Shown here: piece after piece, positions 5,985 to 15,233 of the stretch
How positions within the stretch are numbered: position 1 is the stretch's first letter
How the letters are laid out: the number at the start of each line of letters is the position of its first letter
Source: Cerina litoralis
Lineage (GTDB): Bacteria; Bacteroidota; Bacteroidia; Flavobacteriales; Flavobacteriaceae
Direction of reading: 5' to 3'
DNA: 35,230 nt
Assembly: GCA_022008415.1 (NCBI GenBank)
Contig: JAIRBC010000037.1
Location: forward strand, 1-35,230
Translations under genes and position numbers: made by a program
The notes under the pieces: model-generated
The model's input: only the letters and a program-made list of their open reading frames with translations
What the model was told of the DNA's origin: nothing
Databases searched by the model: none

Positions 5985-7277
5985 ATGAAGCCAATAATAA
6001 AAATAGAAAACGTCAGTAAACAATACCGTTTGGGCCTTACCGGTACAGGCACTTTCTCCCATGATGTCAACCGTTGGTGGCACAACATCCGGGGCAAGGA
6101 AGACCCTTATCTAAAGATCGGGGAGGCCAACGACCGTTCCACAAAAGGCGAATCCGATTATGTCTGGGCCTTACGGGACATCAATTTTGAGGTAATGCCC
6201 GGGGAAGTCCTGGGTATCATCGGAAAAAACGGAGCGGGCAAGTCTACCCTCTTAAAACTCCTGAGCCGGGTAACCGCACCGACGACAGGGAGCATCAAGG
6301 CCAGGGGCCGTATCGCCTCTTTATTAGAGGTAGGTACAGGATTCCACCCCGAGCTTACCGGGAGGGAAAACGTGTTTTTAAACGGCGCCATCATGGGGAT
6401 GTCCAAACCGGAGATCCGTGCCAAGTTTGACGAGATCGTAGACTTTGCGGGCTGTGAACGCTATATAGACACCCCCGTAAAACGCTATTCCTCGGGGATG
6501 TATGTACGGTTGGCCTTTGCCGTAGCCGCCCACCTGGAACCCGATATCCTGGTGGTAGACGAGGTCTTGGCCGTAGGGGATGCCGAATTCCAAAAAAAGG
6601 CAATTGGAAAGATGCAGGAAGTTTCTACCGAAGGGGGAAGGACGGTGTTGTTTGTGAGTCATAATATGGAATCGGTAAGAAAGCTATGTAATACAGGAAT
6701 TGTACTAAGCAATGGCATAATCACCTATAATGGGGATGTTGATCAGGCAATATCCAATTACCTAAGCAATGGTAATAAGGCTAATAATGAGCTTATATAC
6801 ACGGATAATATCAAGGATGAGCTACAGTTAAACTCCATAAAGATTAAAAGCGATGGCGATACCAATTCGTATACAACCAAGGATAATCTTAAGATAATAA
6901 TAGATTATACCTTGTTTGATACCCTTGTTAATCTGAGGGTGATTATAAATTTTTTCACAGAAGATGGGGTACTAATTTTTTCTACCAGTGATTTTGAAAG
7001 CTATAACCTTGATAGGAAAAGAATTGCTGGAAGATATTTAAGCCAATGCCAAATTCCAGCTAATCTTCTAAATTTAGGTAATTATCGAATTAGTGTACAT
7101 ATTGATATACCTAAGGTTAAGTCATACTATGTCGACGAAAGCATAACATTTGAAATTGTAGATTTACAACAAAATCAGCTAGGCATCTCGCTTTCGGGCA
7201 AGCCTCAAGGGGTTATTCACCCAATTTTGGAATGGAATGTAAAAAAGGCAACCAACAAATCTACCCGAGCATCTTAA
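5985..7277 (+). CDS. ABC transporter ATPase with C-terminal polysaccharide-binding domain (Wzt family)
   Basis: Energises export of the finished glycan through the permease encoded at 4501. 430 aa. ATPase domain about 1-245: Walker A GKNGAGKS at 80-87, signature YSSGM at 168-172, Walker B ILVVDE at 188-193, H-loop H226. After a linker, residues about 265-425 form a beta-rich domain expected to recognise the polymer, as in Wzt proteins whose C-terminal domain sets substrate specificity. Composition changes abruptly around residue 223. Hand counts give 50% and 58% GC for 6421-6480 and 6481-6540, but 32% and 30% for 6841-6900 and 6901-6960. This suggests the tail came with the downstream serotype genes. 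The next gene follows after 67 bases. Confidence 0.94.
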   Translation: MKPIIKIENVSKQYRLGLTGTGTFSHDVNRWWHNIRGKEDPYLKIGEANDRSTKGESDYVWALRDINFEVMPGEVLGIIGKNGAGKSTLLKLLSRVTAPTTGSIKARGRIASLLEVGTGFHPELTGRENVFLNGAIMGMSKPEIRAKFDEIVDFAGCERYIDTPVKRYSSGMYVRLAFAVAAHLEPDILVVDEVLAVGDAEFQKKAIGKMQEVSTEGGRTVLFVSHNMESVRKLCNTGIVLSNGIITYNGDVDQAISNYLSNGNKANNELIYTDNIKDELQLNSIKIKSDGDTNSYTTKDNLKIIIDYTLFDTLVNLRVIINFFTEDGVLIFSTSDFESYNLDRKRIAGRYLSQCQIPANLLNLGNYRISVHIDIPKVKSYYVDESITFEIVDLQQNQLGISLSGKPQGVIHPILEWNVKKATNKSTRAS

Positions 7278-7344
7278 TAGTATACGTCTATTTAAAAGTT
7301 TTAAATAATCCCAAGTTAGGTTCTTTTAATTAACATATTAGTAG

Positions 7345-8463
7345 GTGAAGGTATTTTATTACGGTGCGGATCAACCATTTTCCCAAATAATTGCGGAGGA
7401 TATAAACAGGAGAAACATGGCCTACCTCTATGCCCTATCCCAGTCTCCGACCGTTGATAAATTAGTTTGTGTTCATAGAACCACAAGATCTATGGTTTTT
7501 ACACAATTGTTTCGAAAAAATACAAATTCCGAAAAGGTTTTCGACCTATTTTACGCTCCAATACTTCCTGAAAGAGGATTGCTTAAATTTTTCCGATCCA
7601 TTAATAGCTGGATCTTGAAAATGATATATTGGAAGCATTTTAAGGTGCAAAATGAAAGGGAAAAGGTAATCAATTGGTGTTATTGGCCAAAGGGCTACCG
7701 CGACTGGAAATATTTACAAACCAAAGGTAAATTGTTGTTTGATAGTGATCACAACATTTTAAATGATCCAAATACTCCCAAGGATGATCAAAAGGATAGG
7801 GAGCGTTTGTTGGTGGAAATTGGTTCCAGGGCAAATTTCGTACTGTCGGCCTCAAGAACTATGCTGAAATGGTTTTCCCAATTTCCAAACGTTCGTGGCT
7901 TTTTGGCAATGAATGGTGTAATTACCGATAAGGTGAACAATTCTAAAATTGCCTCAACAACTCCTAACAAGGAAATTGTATATTGTGGTACCTTATCCAA
8001 GTGGATAAAAAAGGAATGGCTGTTTAGATTGATTTCGGAACATCCAGAATGGACCTTTCACATCGTTGGTCGTGATTATTTGTGCAATTTGTCCGAGGAA
8101 TTAATGGAATTTGAAAACGTTGTTTTATATGGTTATTTACCACGTAAAAAGGCCGATTCCGTTATTGGAAAAGCAGATGTAGCCATTGCCTTGTATGAAA
8201 AGGAGGCCCATATAGATGTTAGTAGTATGAAGATTTTTGATTATCTCAAAATGGGGAAAAAGGTGGTGACCAATAATTTTCATCCGCACCTTTTACAAGA
8301 TTATGAAAGTTTAATTTATTGTGCCGATTCCTATGATAAATTTCAGGAATACATCAATGATGATGCATATTTGGCCCCTAAGGACGAGGTAATAGCCTCA
8401 TTTTTGAAAAACAAGACTTGGGAACAAATCGTTAATGATATCCTATCGCGTATTGAAGACTAA
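7345..8463 (+). CDS. GT-B fold glycosyltransferase (GT4-like)
   Basis: 372 aa, starting with GTG; the protein opens directly with a beta strand (KVFYYGADQPF), so no upstream start is needed. The layout is two Rossmann-like domains. The N-terminal half includes FDSDHN at 132-137 and the SAS segment near 168-170. The C-terminal domain begins around IVYCGTLSKW at 211-220, with HIVG at 239-242 and SMKIFDYLKMGKKVV at 294-308, the usual donor-nucleotide region of GT4-type enzymes. The N-terminal half resembles teichuronic-acid type GTs such as TuaH. Sugar and acceptor are unknown. The next gene overlaps its end by 29 bases, implying coupled translation. Confidence 0.82.
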   Translation: MKVFYYGADQPFSQIIAEDINRRNMAYLYALSQSPTVDKLVCVHRTTRSMVFTQLFRKNTNSEKVFDLFYAPILPERGLLKFFRSINSWILKMIYWKHFKVQNEREKVINWCYWPKGYRDWKYLQTKGKLLFDSDHNILNDPNTPKDDQKDRERLLVEIGSRANFVLSASRTMLKWFSQFPNVRGFLAMNGVITDKVNNSKIASTTPNKEIVYCGTLSKWIKKEWLFRLISEHPEWTFHIVGRDYLCNLSEELMEFENVVLYGYLPRKKADSVIGKADVAIALYEKEAHIDVSSMKIFDYLKMGKKVVTNNFHPHLLQDYESLIYCADSYDKFQEYINDDAYLAPKDEVIASFLKNKTWEQIVNDILSRIED

Positions 8464-9400
8464 GCCCCTAATTTCCGTTGTAATTCCTGTGAAGAATGGC
8501 AGTGCCACCATTGCTAATTGTTTGAACGCCATTAAGGGTCAAAATATTTATAATCAAACCGAGGTTATAATTATTGACAGCGGCAGTTCGGATGGTACAT
8601 TGGAGATATTGGAAAATTATGATGTAAAAATTATTCCAATTGATCCAAAAAGCTTTAATCATGGAGCAACCCGTAATCTTGGAGTAAAACATGCCAAAGG
8701 CGAATTTGTGGTGATGACGGTACAAGACGCCATAGCGATAAACGACACTTGGTTGGAAACCATGCTGGCACATTATAAGGACCCTGAAGTTGCTGGGGTT
8801 TGTGGACAACAAATAGTACCTCACGATCCGGAAAAAAATCCCCATGAATGGTTTAGGCCACAATCCTCATCCACCATCAAACATGTTCAATTTAGGGATA
8901 GAATGAAATTTGAAGCGCTTTCTCCCAAAGAGCAACATGCTGTTTGTGGTTGGGATGACGTTAATGCCATGTACAGAAGAAAAGTACTGGAAAATATCCC
9001 TTTTCAGCCCTTGGTCTACGGGGAAGATATGTTTTGGGCCAAACAGGCCTTGGAACAGGGACATAAATTGGTATTTGATTCCGCTGCTCGTGTAGCCCAC
9101 TATCATTTTCAATACCCCGAATATACGTATCGAAGAACCTTGATATCTAAACTGTTTACCTATAAATGTTTTGGATATGAAAGGGTAGACACCTATACAC
9201 TAAAAGATTATCTTTTAGTGGTCTATCGAAACTTTAAATGGGGCTGTGCTCCCAAATGGATATTTCATAATTTTAAAATCATATATCAACATAGAAAAGC
9301 TACGAGAGAGGTTTTGGAAGCGATTGAAAACGATACAATGGAAAAATTGGAAAAAGAATTGTCCTTAAATGTACCGATTGGAATACAAAAAACCGCATAG
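8435..9400 (+). CDS. GT2 family glycosyltransferase, rhamnosyltransferase-like
   Basis: 321 aa. GT-A fold: ISVVIPVKN near 13-21, nucleotide-binding IIDSGSSDG at 46-54, FNHGATRN at 74-81, and Q97-D98-A99 where most GT2 enzymes have DxD. The GATRN plus QDA combination is typical of GT2 enzymes annotated as rhamnosyltransferases, so the donor may be a dTDP-6-deoxyhexose, but that is inference. The start is ATG 8435, inside the previous gene; TTG 8453 is an alternative six codons later and closer to the first strand. Confidence 0.87.
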   Translation: MISYRVLKTKPLISVVIPVKNGSATIANCLNAIKGQNIYNQTEVIIIDSGSSDGTLEILENYDVKIIPIDPKSFNHGATRNLGVKHAKGEFVVMTVQDAIAINDTWLETMLAHYKDPEVAGVCGQQIVPHDPEKNPHEWFRPQSSSTIKHVQFRDRMKFEALSPKEQHAVCGWDDVNAMYRRKVLENIPFQPLVYGEDMFWAKQALEQGHKLVFDSAARVAHYHFQYPEYTYRRTLISKLFTYKCFGYERVDTYTLKDYLLVVYRNFKWGCAPKWIFHNFKIIYQHRKATREVLEAIENDTMEKLEKELSLNVPIGIQKTA

Positions 9401-9510
9401 GATTTCTTAAACAAAAACAACCTTATGTTTTTTGAGGTTACAGGAAACATGTATGTAAAAAAATAAAAAGTAATAAAAACTAAAATTTTGGATTGTAAGG
9501 GATTGGCCTG

Positions 9511-10440
9511 ATGACAAAAAATAAAATTGAGAGAATATATATTGCTTGCTATAAAGGGGACTTTTGGCAAACTAAAATTTGTGTGGCATCAATTCGCAAT
9601 TGGTATCCCGAAATACCAATTTACCTCATTAAGGATGTTTTAACAGGGGAGTTCAATACTAAAAAAATAGAAAAGAATTTTAATGTTTCAATAGCCAATT
9701 TTCCGATTAAAAATTTTGGATGGGGAATATCAAAACTAGAGCCCTATTTTATTGAGGAAAAAATACGTTGTTTAATATTAGACTCGGATATTGTATTTCT
9801 AGGAAAGGTTTTAGATTATCTGGATAAGTATGAAGAGGATTTTGTTGTTTCAAAGCAGGAGGTAAAAGATTGCAATACAGATTGGTTTAAGAGGACATAT
9901 TATAATATTGTGAATATTCAAGATAAAATCGACCGCACTTTTGAGTACAAAGGGTATGTTTTTAATACAGGGCAAATCGTATGTAATACGGGTAAATACA
10001 GTCGCTCGGATTTTGAAAAATTTATTGACTGGAAAGAACCTCCCATTGTTAAAAATAGTGAAGTGTTTTCCTGCGCAGACCAGGGGATTCTAAACTATTA
10101 CCTGCCTACTCAAGAGAACTCTATGAAAATATCTATAGGAAAAGCTAATTTTATGATTTGGGGCAATTCGCCTTTGGTTAAGGAATTGGATTTTGATATA
10201 ATAAAAAATAGAGAAGGATACCCTAAATTAATACACTGGGCTGGAGGCATTAGGGATCTAAAGAAATTAAATGGATCGGATATATTATTGTATTACCAAA
10301 AATTGTACTATAACAGAATTCTATTTGGCAAGTTCAAAAGAAGTTTGTTTAATCTTAGATTTGCAATGTTAGGTCATTTAAAGCAAATCAATAGAAAACA
10401 TAATATCAAAACCCGGCTTAGACAAAAACTTAATTTTTAA
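9511..10440 (+). CDS. GT-A fold glycosyltransferase, GT8-like
   Basis: 309 aa. The N-terminal strand (IERIYIACYKGDF) and the metal-binding D91-S92-D93 in LILDSDIVFLG mark a GT-A nucleotide-diphospho-sugar transferase. Later motifs VFNTGQIVCNTG, CADQGILNYY and LIHWAGG resemble GT8 enzymes (the DQ..N and H.G segments). Donor and acceptor are unknown. The gene is AT-rich like its neighbours, is separated by 110 bases from the upstream GT2 gene, and is followed after 12 bases by another GT2 gene. ATG 9511 is the only sensible start. Confidence 0.75.
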   Translation: MTKNKIERIYIACYKGDFWQTKICVASIRNWYPEIPIYLIKDVLTGEFNTKKIEKNFNVSIANFPIKNFGWGISKLEPYFIEEKIRCLILDSDIVFLGKVLDYLDKYEEDFVVSKQEVKDCNTDWFKRTYYNIVNIQDKIDRTFEYKGYVFNTGQIVCNTGKYSRSDFEKFIDWKEPPIVKNSEVFSCADQGILNYYLPTQENSMKISIGKANFMIWGNSPLVKELDFDIIKNREGYPKLIHWAGGIRDLKKLNGSDILLYYQKLYYNRILFGKFKRSLFNLRFAMLGHLKQINRKHNIKTRLRQKLNF

Positions 10441-10452
10441 TTGCAATAAATC

Positions 10453-11325
10453 ATGTCTACTCCTTTGGTTTCGGTCTTAATGACCGTCTATAACCGTGAA
10501 AAATATATTGCTAAAGCCATTGAGAGTGTTTTAGCTTCTACCTACAGAAATTGGGAATTGATTATTGTGGACGACCAAAGCAATGACAATTCGTGTTCAA
10601 TAGCCATGTCTTATGCCCAAAAAGATACAAGAATTAAGGTTTATATAAATAATGAAAATTTAGGAGACTACCCCAACCGTAACCAGGCGGCGAGTTATGC
10701 AAAGGGCAAATACCTTAAATATGTGGATTCGGATGATTTAATATATCCTTTTGGCCTTGAACAATTAGTATTTTATATGGAACAGTTTCCTATGGCTGGA
10801 TATGGGCTTTGTTCCCTAGATCAAGATGATAAAAGAATATTTCCTTTTCAATTATCACCTTTAGAAACTTACAGGAGACATTACATTCATAAGATATCGG
10901 TTTTTCATAAGGCCCCATTGTCTAGTATCATTGTAAGGGACGTATTTTTACAGGAAGGGGGATTTTCGTCCGTAAGGCATTATGGGGATTCCGAACTTTG
11001 GCATCGTTTATCAAAAAAATATAAGGTCGTTTTAATGCCGGGAGGGTTAGTCTGGTCTAGGGTCACGGATGGCCAAGAAGCCGCAATCCGTTCCAATAAT
11101 CCCGCAAACGCATTAAAAACATTTCAATCAGCTAAAAGACATATAAAGAGTGAGAATTGTCCTCTTCTGGGAAAAGAAAAAGAAGTTGTTTTAAAACTTT
11201 ACAATCAAAGAATAGCTTCAGTTGTACTTTCCGCATTCAAACGACATGGCTGGAAAAAAGGTATGGAAATGCAAGGAATGTCAGACATGAACTTAGTTGA
11301 GGTTATAAGAAATAGGTTTTTTTAA
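10453..11325 (+). CDS. GT2 family glycosyltransferase
   Basis: 290 aa. Classic GT2 start PLVSVLMTVYNREKYI, nucleotide-binding IVDDQSND at 38-45, and metal-binding DSDD at 92-95 after GKYLKYV. A basic C-terminal region (SAFKRHGWKKG) may associate with the membrane. Donor and acceptor cannot be named. It closes the first GT block; a 207-base gap without visible ORFs follows. Confidence 0.88.
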   Translation: MSTPLVSVLMTVYNREKYIAKAIESVLASTYRNWELIIVDDQSNDNSCSIAMSYAQKDTRIKVYINNENLGDYPNRNQAASYAKGKYLKYVDSDDLIYPFGLEQLVFYMEQFPMAGYGLCSLDQDDKRIFPFQLSPLETYRRHYIHKISVFHKAPLSSIIVRDVFLQEGGFSSVRHYGDSELWHRLSKKYKVVLMPGGLVWSRVTDGQEAAIRSNNPANALKTFQSAKRHIKSENCPLLGKEKEVVLKLYNQRIASVVLSAFKRHGWKKGMEMQGMSDMNLVEVIRNRFF

Positions 11326-11532
11326 TGGAATCATGATGTTCTTTACTAAGTTATAAGACACTAAATTTATATGCCATAAGAATTTGTCGTGAAAGTGCTT
11401 CATAAATAGTATTTAATGAAAGAATATCTTGTGGCTATTAAGACTTATCTAATCTGTTTGAAGATGCAGAAAATTTAAATAGTTAAGTAAAGAGGAAGCT
11501 TTAAGTTTCAGAATAATTAATTTTTATACCAT

Positions 11533-12105
11533 ATGAACTACTATGCCCACCCTTCCTCTATTATTGATGAGAATGTGAATATTGGGAAAGGCACTAAAAT
11601 ATGGCATTTTTCCCATATCATGTCCGCTTCCAAGTTGGGAAAAGATTGTAATATAGGTCAAAATGTTGTGATTTCTCCAGAGGTCATTTTGGGGAATAAC
11701 GTTAAAGTGCAGAACAATGTTTCAATTTATACAGGGGTAGTCTGTGAGGATGATGTATTTTTAGGGCCGTCTATGGTCTTTACCAATGTGATGAATCCTA
11801 GAAGTGCGGTCAATCGTCGATCAGAATATCAGAGAACCTTAGTAAAGAAAGGTGCAAGTATCGGGGCGAACGCTACAATAGTATGTGGTAATGTTATTGG
11901 TTCCTATGCCTTTATTGGGGCCGGGGCCGTGGTTACCAAGGAAGTTCCGGATTTTGCCTTAGTAGTCGGCAATCCCGCCAAACAAATAGGCTGGGTCAGT
12001 GAATACGGGCATAGGTTACATTTTGATAAAAAAGGTTTAGGGGTTTGTATGGAAAGTGGGCAGGAGTACAGATTGGAAAAAAACAGAGTAAAAAGAATTA
12101 AATAA
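11533..12105 (+). CDS. wlbB: UDP-2-acetamido-3-amino-2,3-dideoxyglucuronate N-acetyltransferase (WlbB/WbpD-like)
   Basis: 190 aa left-handed beta-helix acetyltransferase. Hexapeptide repeats start at residue 1 (HPSSIID, VNIGKGTKIWHF) and end with GAGAVVTKEVPDFALVVGNPAKQIGWVSEYG, the tail seen in WbpD/WlbB enzymes. In known pathways this enzyme acetylates the 3-amino group of UDP-GlcNAc3NA from acetyl-CoA, giving UDP-GlcNAc3NAcA. The assignment is strengthened by the dehydrogenase of the same pathway following with no gap (stop, then ATG). The aminotransferase of the step between them (WbpE) is not adjacent. Confidence 0.85.
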   Translation: MNYYAHPSSIIDENVNIGKGTKIWHFSHIMSASKLGKDCNIGQNVVISPEVILGNNVKVQNNVSIYTGVVCEDDVFLGPSMVFTNVMNPRSAVNRRSEYQRTLVKKGASIGANATIVCGNVIGSYAFIGAGAVVTKEVPDFALVVGNPAKQIGWVSEYGHRLHFDKKGLGVCMESGQEYRLEKNRVKRIK

Positions 12106-13077
12106 ATGAAGAACTTTGCGTTGATCGGTGCTGCCGGATATATTGCCCCTCGTCATATGAAGGCCATCAAAGATACAGGTAACAATCTCATCGCGGCAAT
12201 GGATCCCTTTGATTCCGTGGGCATCATAGACAGTTATTTTCCCAATGCCGATTTTTTTACGGAGTTCGAACGGTTTGATCGGCATATTGATAAGGTAAAA
12301 CGGAACGGGGAGAAGGTAGATTATGTATCCGTTTGTTCCCCTAATTATTTACATGATTCCCATATCCGCTTTGGATTGCGGAGTGGTGCCGATGTGATAT
12401 GTGAAAAACCGGTGGTGTTGAACCCGTGGAATATTGAGGTATTGGAGGAATTGGAACGGGAAACGGGAAGAAACATTTACAACATTCTGCAATTGCGATT
12501 GCACCCTAGCGTCATCGCCCTAAAGAATAAAGTGGATGCCGCACCCAAAGGAAAAGTTTTTGATGTAGACCTTACCTATCTGACTTCCAGGGGGAATTGG
12601 TATTTCACTTCTTGGAAGGGCGACCTTTCTAAATCTGGTGGGATCGCGACCAATATTGGTGTGCATTTTTATGACATGCTCATGTGGATTTTTGGGGAGG
12701 TAAAGGAGAACAAAGTGCATCTCCATACCCATGACAGGGCCGCGGGATATTTAGAACTCGAAAAAGCACGGGTACGTTGGTTTTTAGGGATCAATTATGA
12801 TCTAATCCCACAAAGAATAAAGGAAACGGGGATTCGTACCTATCGATCGCTGACAATAGAAGAAGAAGAATTTGAGTTTTCTGGAGGCTTTACCGAACTA
12901 CATACCAAGAGCTATTTGGATGTGCTTACTGGTGGTGGTTTCCGAATAAATGATACCAAAAAAGCAATTAGCTTGGTCCACGAGATCCGTAACAAAGAAG
13001 TCACCCCTTTAACTGGGGTTTACCATCCCCTGGCCGTCGAAAAATTAAAGCCTCATCCTTTTACGGTAAAACACTAG
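12106..13077 (+). CDS. wlbA: UDP-N-acetyl-2-amino-2-deoxyglucuronate dehydrogenase (WlbA/WbpB-like, Gfo/Idh/MocA)
   Basis: 323 aa. The N-terminal NAD-binding fold, FALIGAAGYIAPRHMKAI at residues 4-21, is close to the WlbA pattern. The Gfo/Idh catalytic motif E100-K101-P102 is present, and the C-terminal domain has TNIGVHFYD with H187 and D190. In characterised pathways it oxidises C3 of UDP-GlcNAcA before transamination. It starts right after the WlbB stop and a 112-base gap follows. UDP-GlcNAc 6-dehydrogenase, which supplies its substrate, is not in the window. Confidence 0.9.
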   Translation: MKNFALIGAAGYIAPRHMKAIKDTGNNLIAAMDPFDSVGIIDSYFPNADFFTEFERFDRHIDKVKRNGEKVDYVSVCSPNYLHDSHIRFGLRSGADVICEKPVVLNPWNIEVLEELERETGRNIYNILQLRLHPSVIALKNKVDAAPKGKVFDVDLTYLTSRGNWYFTSWKGDLSKSGGIATNIGVHFYDMLMWIFGEVKENKVHLHTHDRAAGYLELEKARVRWFLGINYDLIPQRIKETGIRTYRSLTIEEEEFEFSGGFTELHTKSYLDVLTGGGFRINDTKKAISLVHEIRNKEVTPLTGVYHPLAVEKLKPHPFTVKH

Positions 13078-13189
13078 ACCATCCAGATGTTGTATATTCT
13101 TATAATGTACCGAAATTAATTCAAGTTTCCGAAGTTAACTATAAAAGAGAGTTAGATAAACAAATAACTTCAATTAAAGTAAAGTATCA

Positions 13190-13840
13190 ATGGAGGTTGG
13201 AAGATTGGAACGCTATCTATATTTGATCATTCCTAACGCCCTTTTAAGAAGGGTACTGCCCTTATTTGCAAAGTATGGTTTTTTTAATGAAACGGCAGAT
13301 ACGCAAACCCCCATTTCCTTTAATATGTGGTACAACCAAAAGGTGAAAGGGCATTGTCGGGAAGCTTATTGGCCCGTACATAAAAACAGTGTGGTTACGG
13401 ATCCCCAAAATGTATATTGCGGAATTGAAACATCACCAGGCTTTAGTCCGGGAAATTACATTCAGGCCAAAGGGAAAATCTATATAGGGGATTACACACA
13501 AATTGCGGCCAACGTGGGTATTATTAGCGCCAATCATGTTTTGGAGGACAACCGAAAACACGATCATAAAGAGGTCCATATCGGAAAATACTGTTGGATA
13601 GGGATGGGAGCTTTAATAATGCCAGGAGTTGTTTTGGGCGATTATACTGTAGTTGGTGCTGGATCGGTCGTCACCAAAAGTTTTCCGAATGGTTATTGCG
13701 TCCTTGCTGGCAATCCAGCACAACTGATTAAAGAGTTGGAAAAGGAAAAATGTGTTTTTCATAAAAGCACCCATGAATATAATGGATATGTGGAACACAC
13801 CCAGTTTGAAAATTACAGAAAAATAAATTTGAACGTTTAG
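13190..13840 (+). CDS. Left-handed beta-helix acyltransferase
   Basis: 216 aa. The N-terminal ~60 residues are helical and not hexapeptide-like. The repeats run from about residue 95 (IYIGDYTQIAANVGI, VHIGKYCWIGMGALI) to GAGSVVTKSFPNG and the terminal AGNPAQLIKEL. H-containing ISANHV in the helix could supply the catalytic base. It probably O- or N-acetylates a sugar of this glycan. Its place between the uronate genes and the amidotransferase trio, with hisH two bases downstream, suggests work on the same residue, but the substrate is unknown. Confidence 0.8.
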   Translation: MEVGRLERYLYLIIPNALLRRVLPLFAKYGFFNETADTQTPISFNMWYNQKVKGHCREAYWPVHKNSVVTDPQNVYCGIETSPGFSPGNYIQAKGKIYIGDYTQIAANVGIISANHVLEDNRKHDHKEVHIGKYCWIGMGALIMPGVVLGDYTVVGAGSVVTKSFPNGYCVLAGNPAQLIKELEKEKCVFHKSTHEYNGYVEHTQFENYRKINLNV

Positions 13841-13842
13841 AA

Positions 13843-14466
13843 ATGGTGGTCATAGTTGATTATAAGGCTGGCAATCTCATTTCCATCCAAAAAATGTTGA
13901 AAAAGGCTGGAGTTGGGGAGGCGTTGATTTCAGGCAATCCTAGGGATATTGAAAAGGCCACCAAATTGATTTTGCCAGGGGTGGGCCATTTTGATTACGG
14001 GATGATTCAATTGCAGGAATCGGGCCTCATTGAAGTACTCAATAAAAAGGTGTTGGAGGAGAAGATTCCAATTTTGGGTATTTGTTTAGGTGCCCAATTA
14101 TTGACTCGGGGCAGCGAGGAAGGATCCCAAAAAGGTTTGGGCTGGATAGATGCCGATACGGTTAAATTTGATAAATCGAAATTAGGTCAAAAATTAAAGA
14201 TCCCCCATATGGGATGGTCCGAGGTAAGGTTTAACAAAGAAGTTCCTTTGTTTAAGGATATGCCATTGGAGTCGCGTTTTTACTTTGTACATAGTTACCA
14301 TCTGGTCTGTGACAGACTGGAAGATGTGGCCGTGACCTCAAAACATGGTTATAAATTTACCGCAGGACTGATAAAGGATAATATATTGGGGATGCAGTTT
14401 CACCCCGAAAAAAGCCACAAATTCGGAATGCAGCTATTACAAAATTTCATAAAATATTATAAATGA
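13843..14466 (+). CDS. hisH2: HisH-like glutamine amidotransferase subunit for sugar amidation
   Basis: 207 aa class I glutaminase that releases ammonia from glutamine for its synthase partner. The catalytic triad is intact: C81 in GICLGAQLL, H187 and E189 in MQFHPEKSH. It is HisH-like overall, but no other histidine gene is near. Instead it overlaps a HisF-like gene by 4 bases (ATGA), which in turn overlaps a WbuX/WbpG-type amidotransferase. That trio matches HisH2-HisF2-WbpG of Pseudomonas aeruginosa, which converts a 3-acetamido to a 3-acetamidino group on a uronic acid. Role in histidine synthesis is unlikely. Confidence 0.88.
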   Translation: MVVIVDYKAGNLISIQKMLKKAGVGEALISGNPRDIEKATKLILPGVGHFDYGMIQLQESGLIEVLNKKVLEEKIPILGICLGAQLLTRGSEEGSQKGLGWIDADTVKFDKSKLGQKLKIPHMGWSEVRFNKEVPLFKDMPLESRFYFVHSYHLVCDRLEDVAVTSKHGYKFTAGLIKDNILGMQFHPEKSHKFGMQLLQNFIKYYK

Positions 14467-15233
14467 GGAGAATTCGGGTAATACCTGTATTATTGATTCA
14501 AAATGGTGGTTTGGTAAAGTCCATAAAATTTAAGAATCATAACTATATCGGGGACCCTATTAATGCCGTAAAAATATTTAATGAAAAGGAGGTAGATGAG
14601 ATTGCCATTATGGACATATCGGCCACTAAAGAAAAAAGAGGCCCAAATTTAACGCAGATCAAAGATATTGCAGGGGAGGCCTTTATGCCGTTGTCCTATG
14701 GTGGAGGAATTACAAATTTGGAGGAAGTTAAGGACCTTTTGTACAACGGTGCGGAAAAGGTAATCCTAAACTCATGTGCCTTGGATCGCATGGCACTGAT
14801 TTCAGAAATTTCCAAACAGTTTGGGAGTCAGAGTGTAGTGGTATCCATCGATGTAAAAAAAGATTGGTTGGGAGGTTATAAGGTATACAGAAATAACGGA
14901 AGTAAAAAAACGAGTCTGTCCCCTGTAAATTTTGCAAGACAAGTGGAGGCAGCAGGAGCCGGGGAGATTGTGTTGACAGCCATTGACCGCGATGGCACAT
15001 ACAAAGGCTATGACATCGAACTAATAAATCAGGTTGCCAATGCTGTGGGGATTCCCGTTATAGCTTGTGGTGGAGCAGGGGAGATTGCAGATTTCAGAAA
15101 AGCAGTAAAGGAAGGGCATGCCTCGGCGGTTGCAGCCGGAAGCATGTTTGTCTACGCTTCCGAACAACGAGGAGTGATGATAAATTACCCAAAACAAGAC
15201 AGATTGATCAATGAATTTTTCACCAAAATATGA
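14463..15233 (+). CDS. hisF2: HisF-like (beta/alpha)8 ammonia-channel subunit for sugar amidation
   Basis: 256 aa, the length of HisF. Core motifs remain (MDIS at 50-53, SYGGGI at 78-83, SIDV with D130, CGGAGE near 207-212), but the first catalytic aspartate of true HisF (the D of the CLDV-type strand, position 11) is leucine: RVIPVLLIQNGG puts L11 there. The barrel should therefore not make imidazole glycerol phosphate, and it probably passes ammonia from the HisH-like subunit to the WbuX-like enzyme encoded next. ATGA overlaps at both ends imply equimolar, coupled translation. This fits the HisF2 subfamily of O-antigen loci. Confidence 0.88.
   Translation: MRRIRVIPVLLIQNGGLVKSIKFKNHNYIGDPINAVKIFNEKEVDEIAIMDISATKEKRGPNLTQIKDIAGEAFMPLSYGGGITNLEEVKDLLYNGAEKVILNSCALDRMALISEISKQFGSQSVVVSIDVKKDWLGGYKVYRNNGSKKTSLSPVNFARQVEAAGAGEIVLTAIDRDGTYKGYDIELINQVANAVGIPVIACGGAGEIADFRKAVKEGHASAVAAGSMFVYASEQRGVMINYPKQDRLINEFFTKI

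Noticed and set aside
12993-13226. Open frame of about 77 codons across the wlbA end and the 112-base gap, ending inside the next gene
   Set aside because: It has no start codon, two thirds overlaps real genes, and the translation shows no recognisable family pattern.
13843-15233. Histidine biosynthesis genes hisH and hisF
   Set aside because: No other his genes are near, the HisF catalytic Asp at position 11 is Leu, and both are translationally coupled to a WbuX-type sugar amidotransferase.
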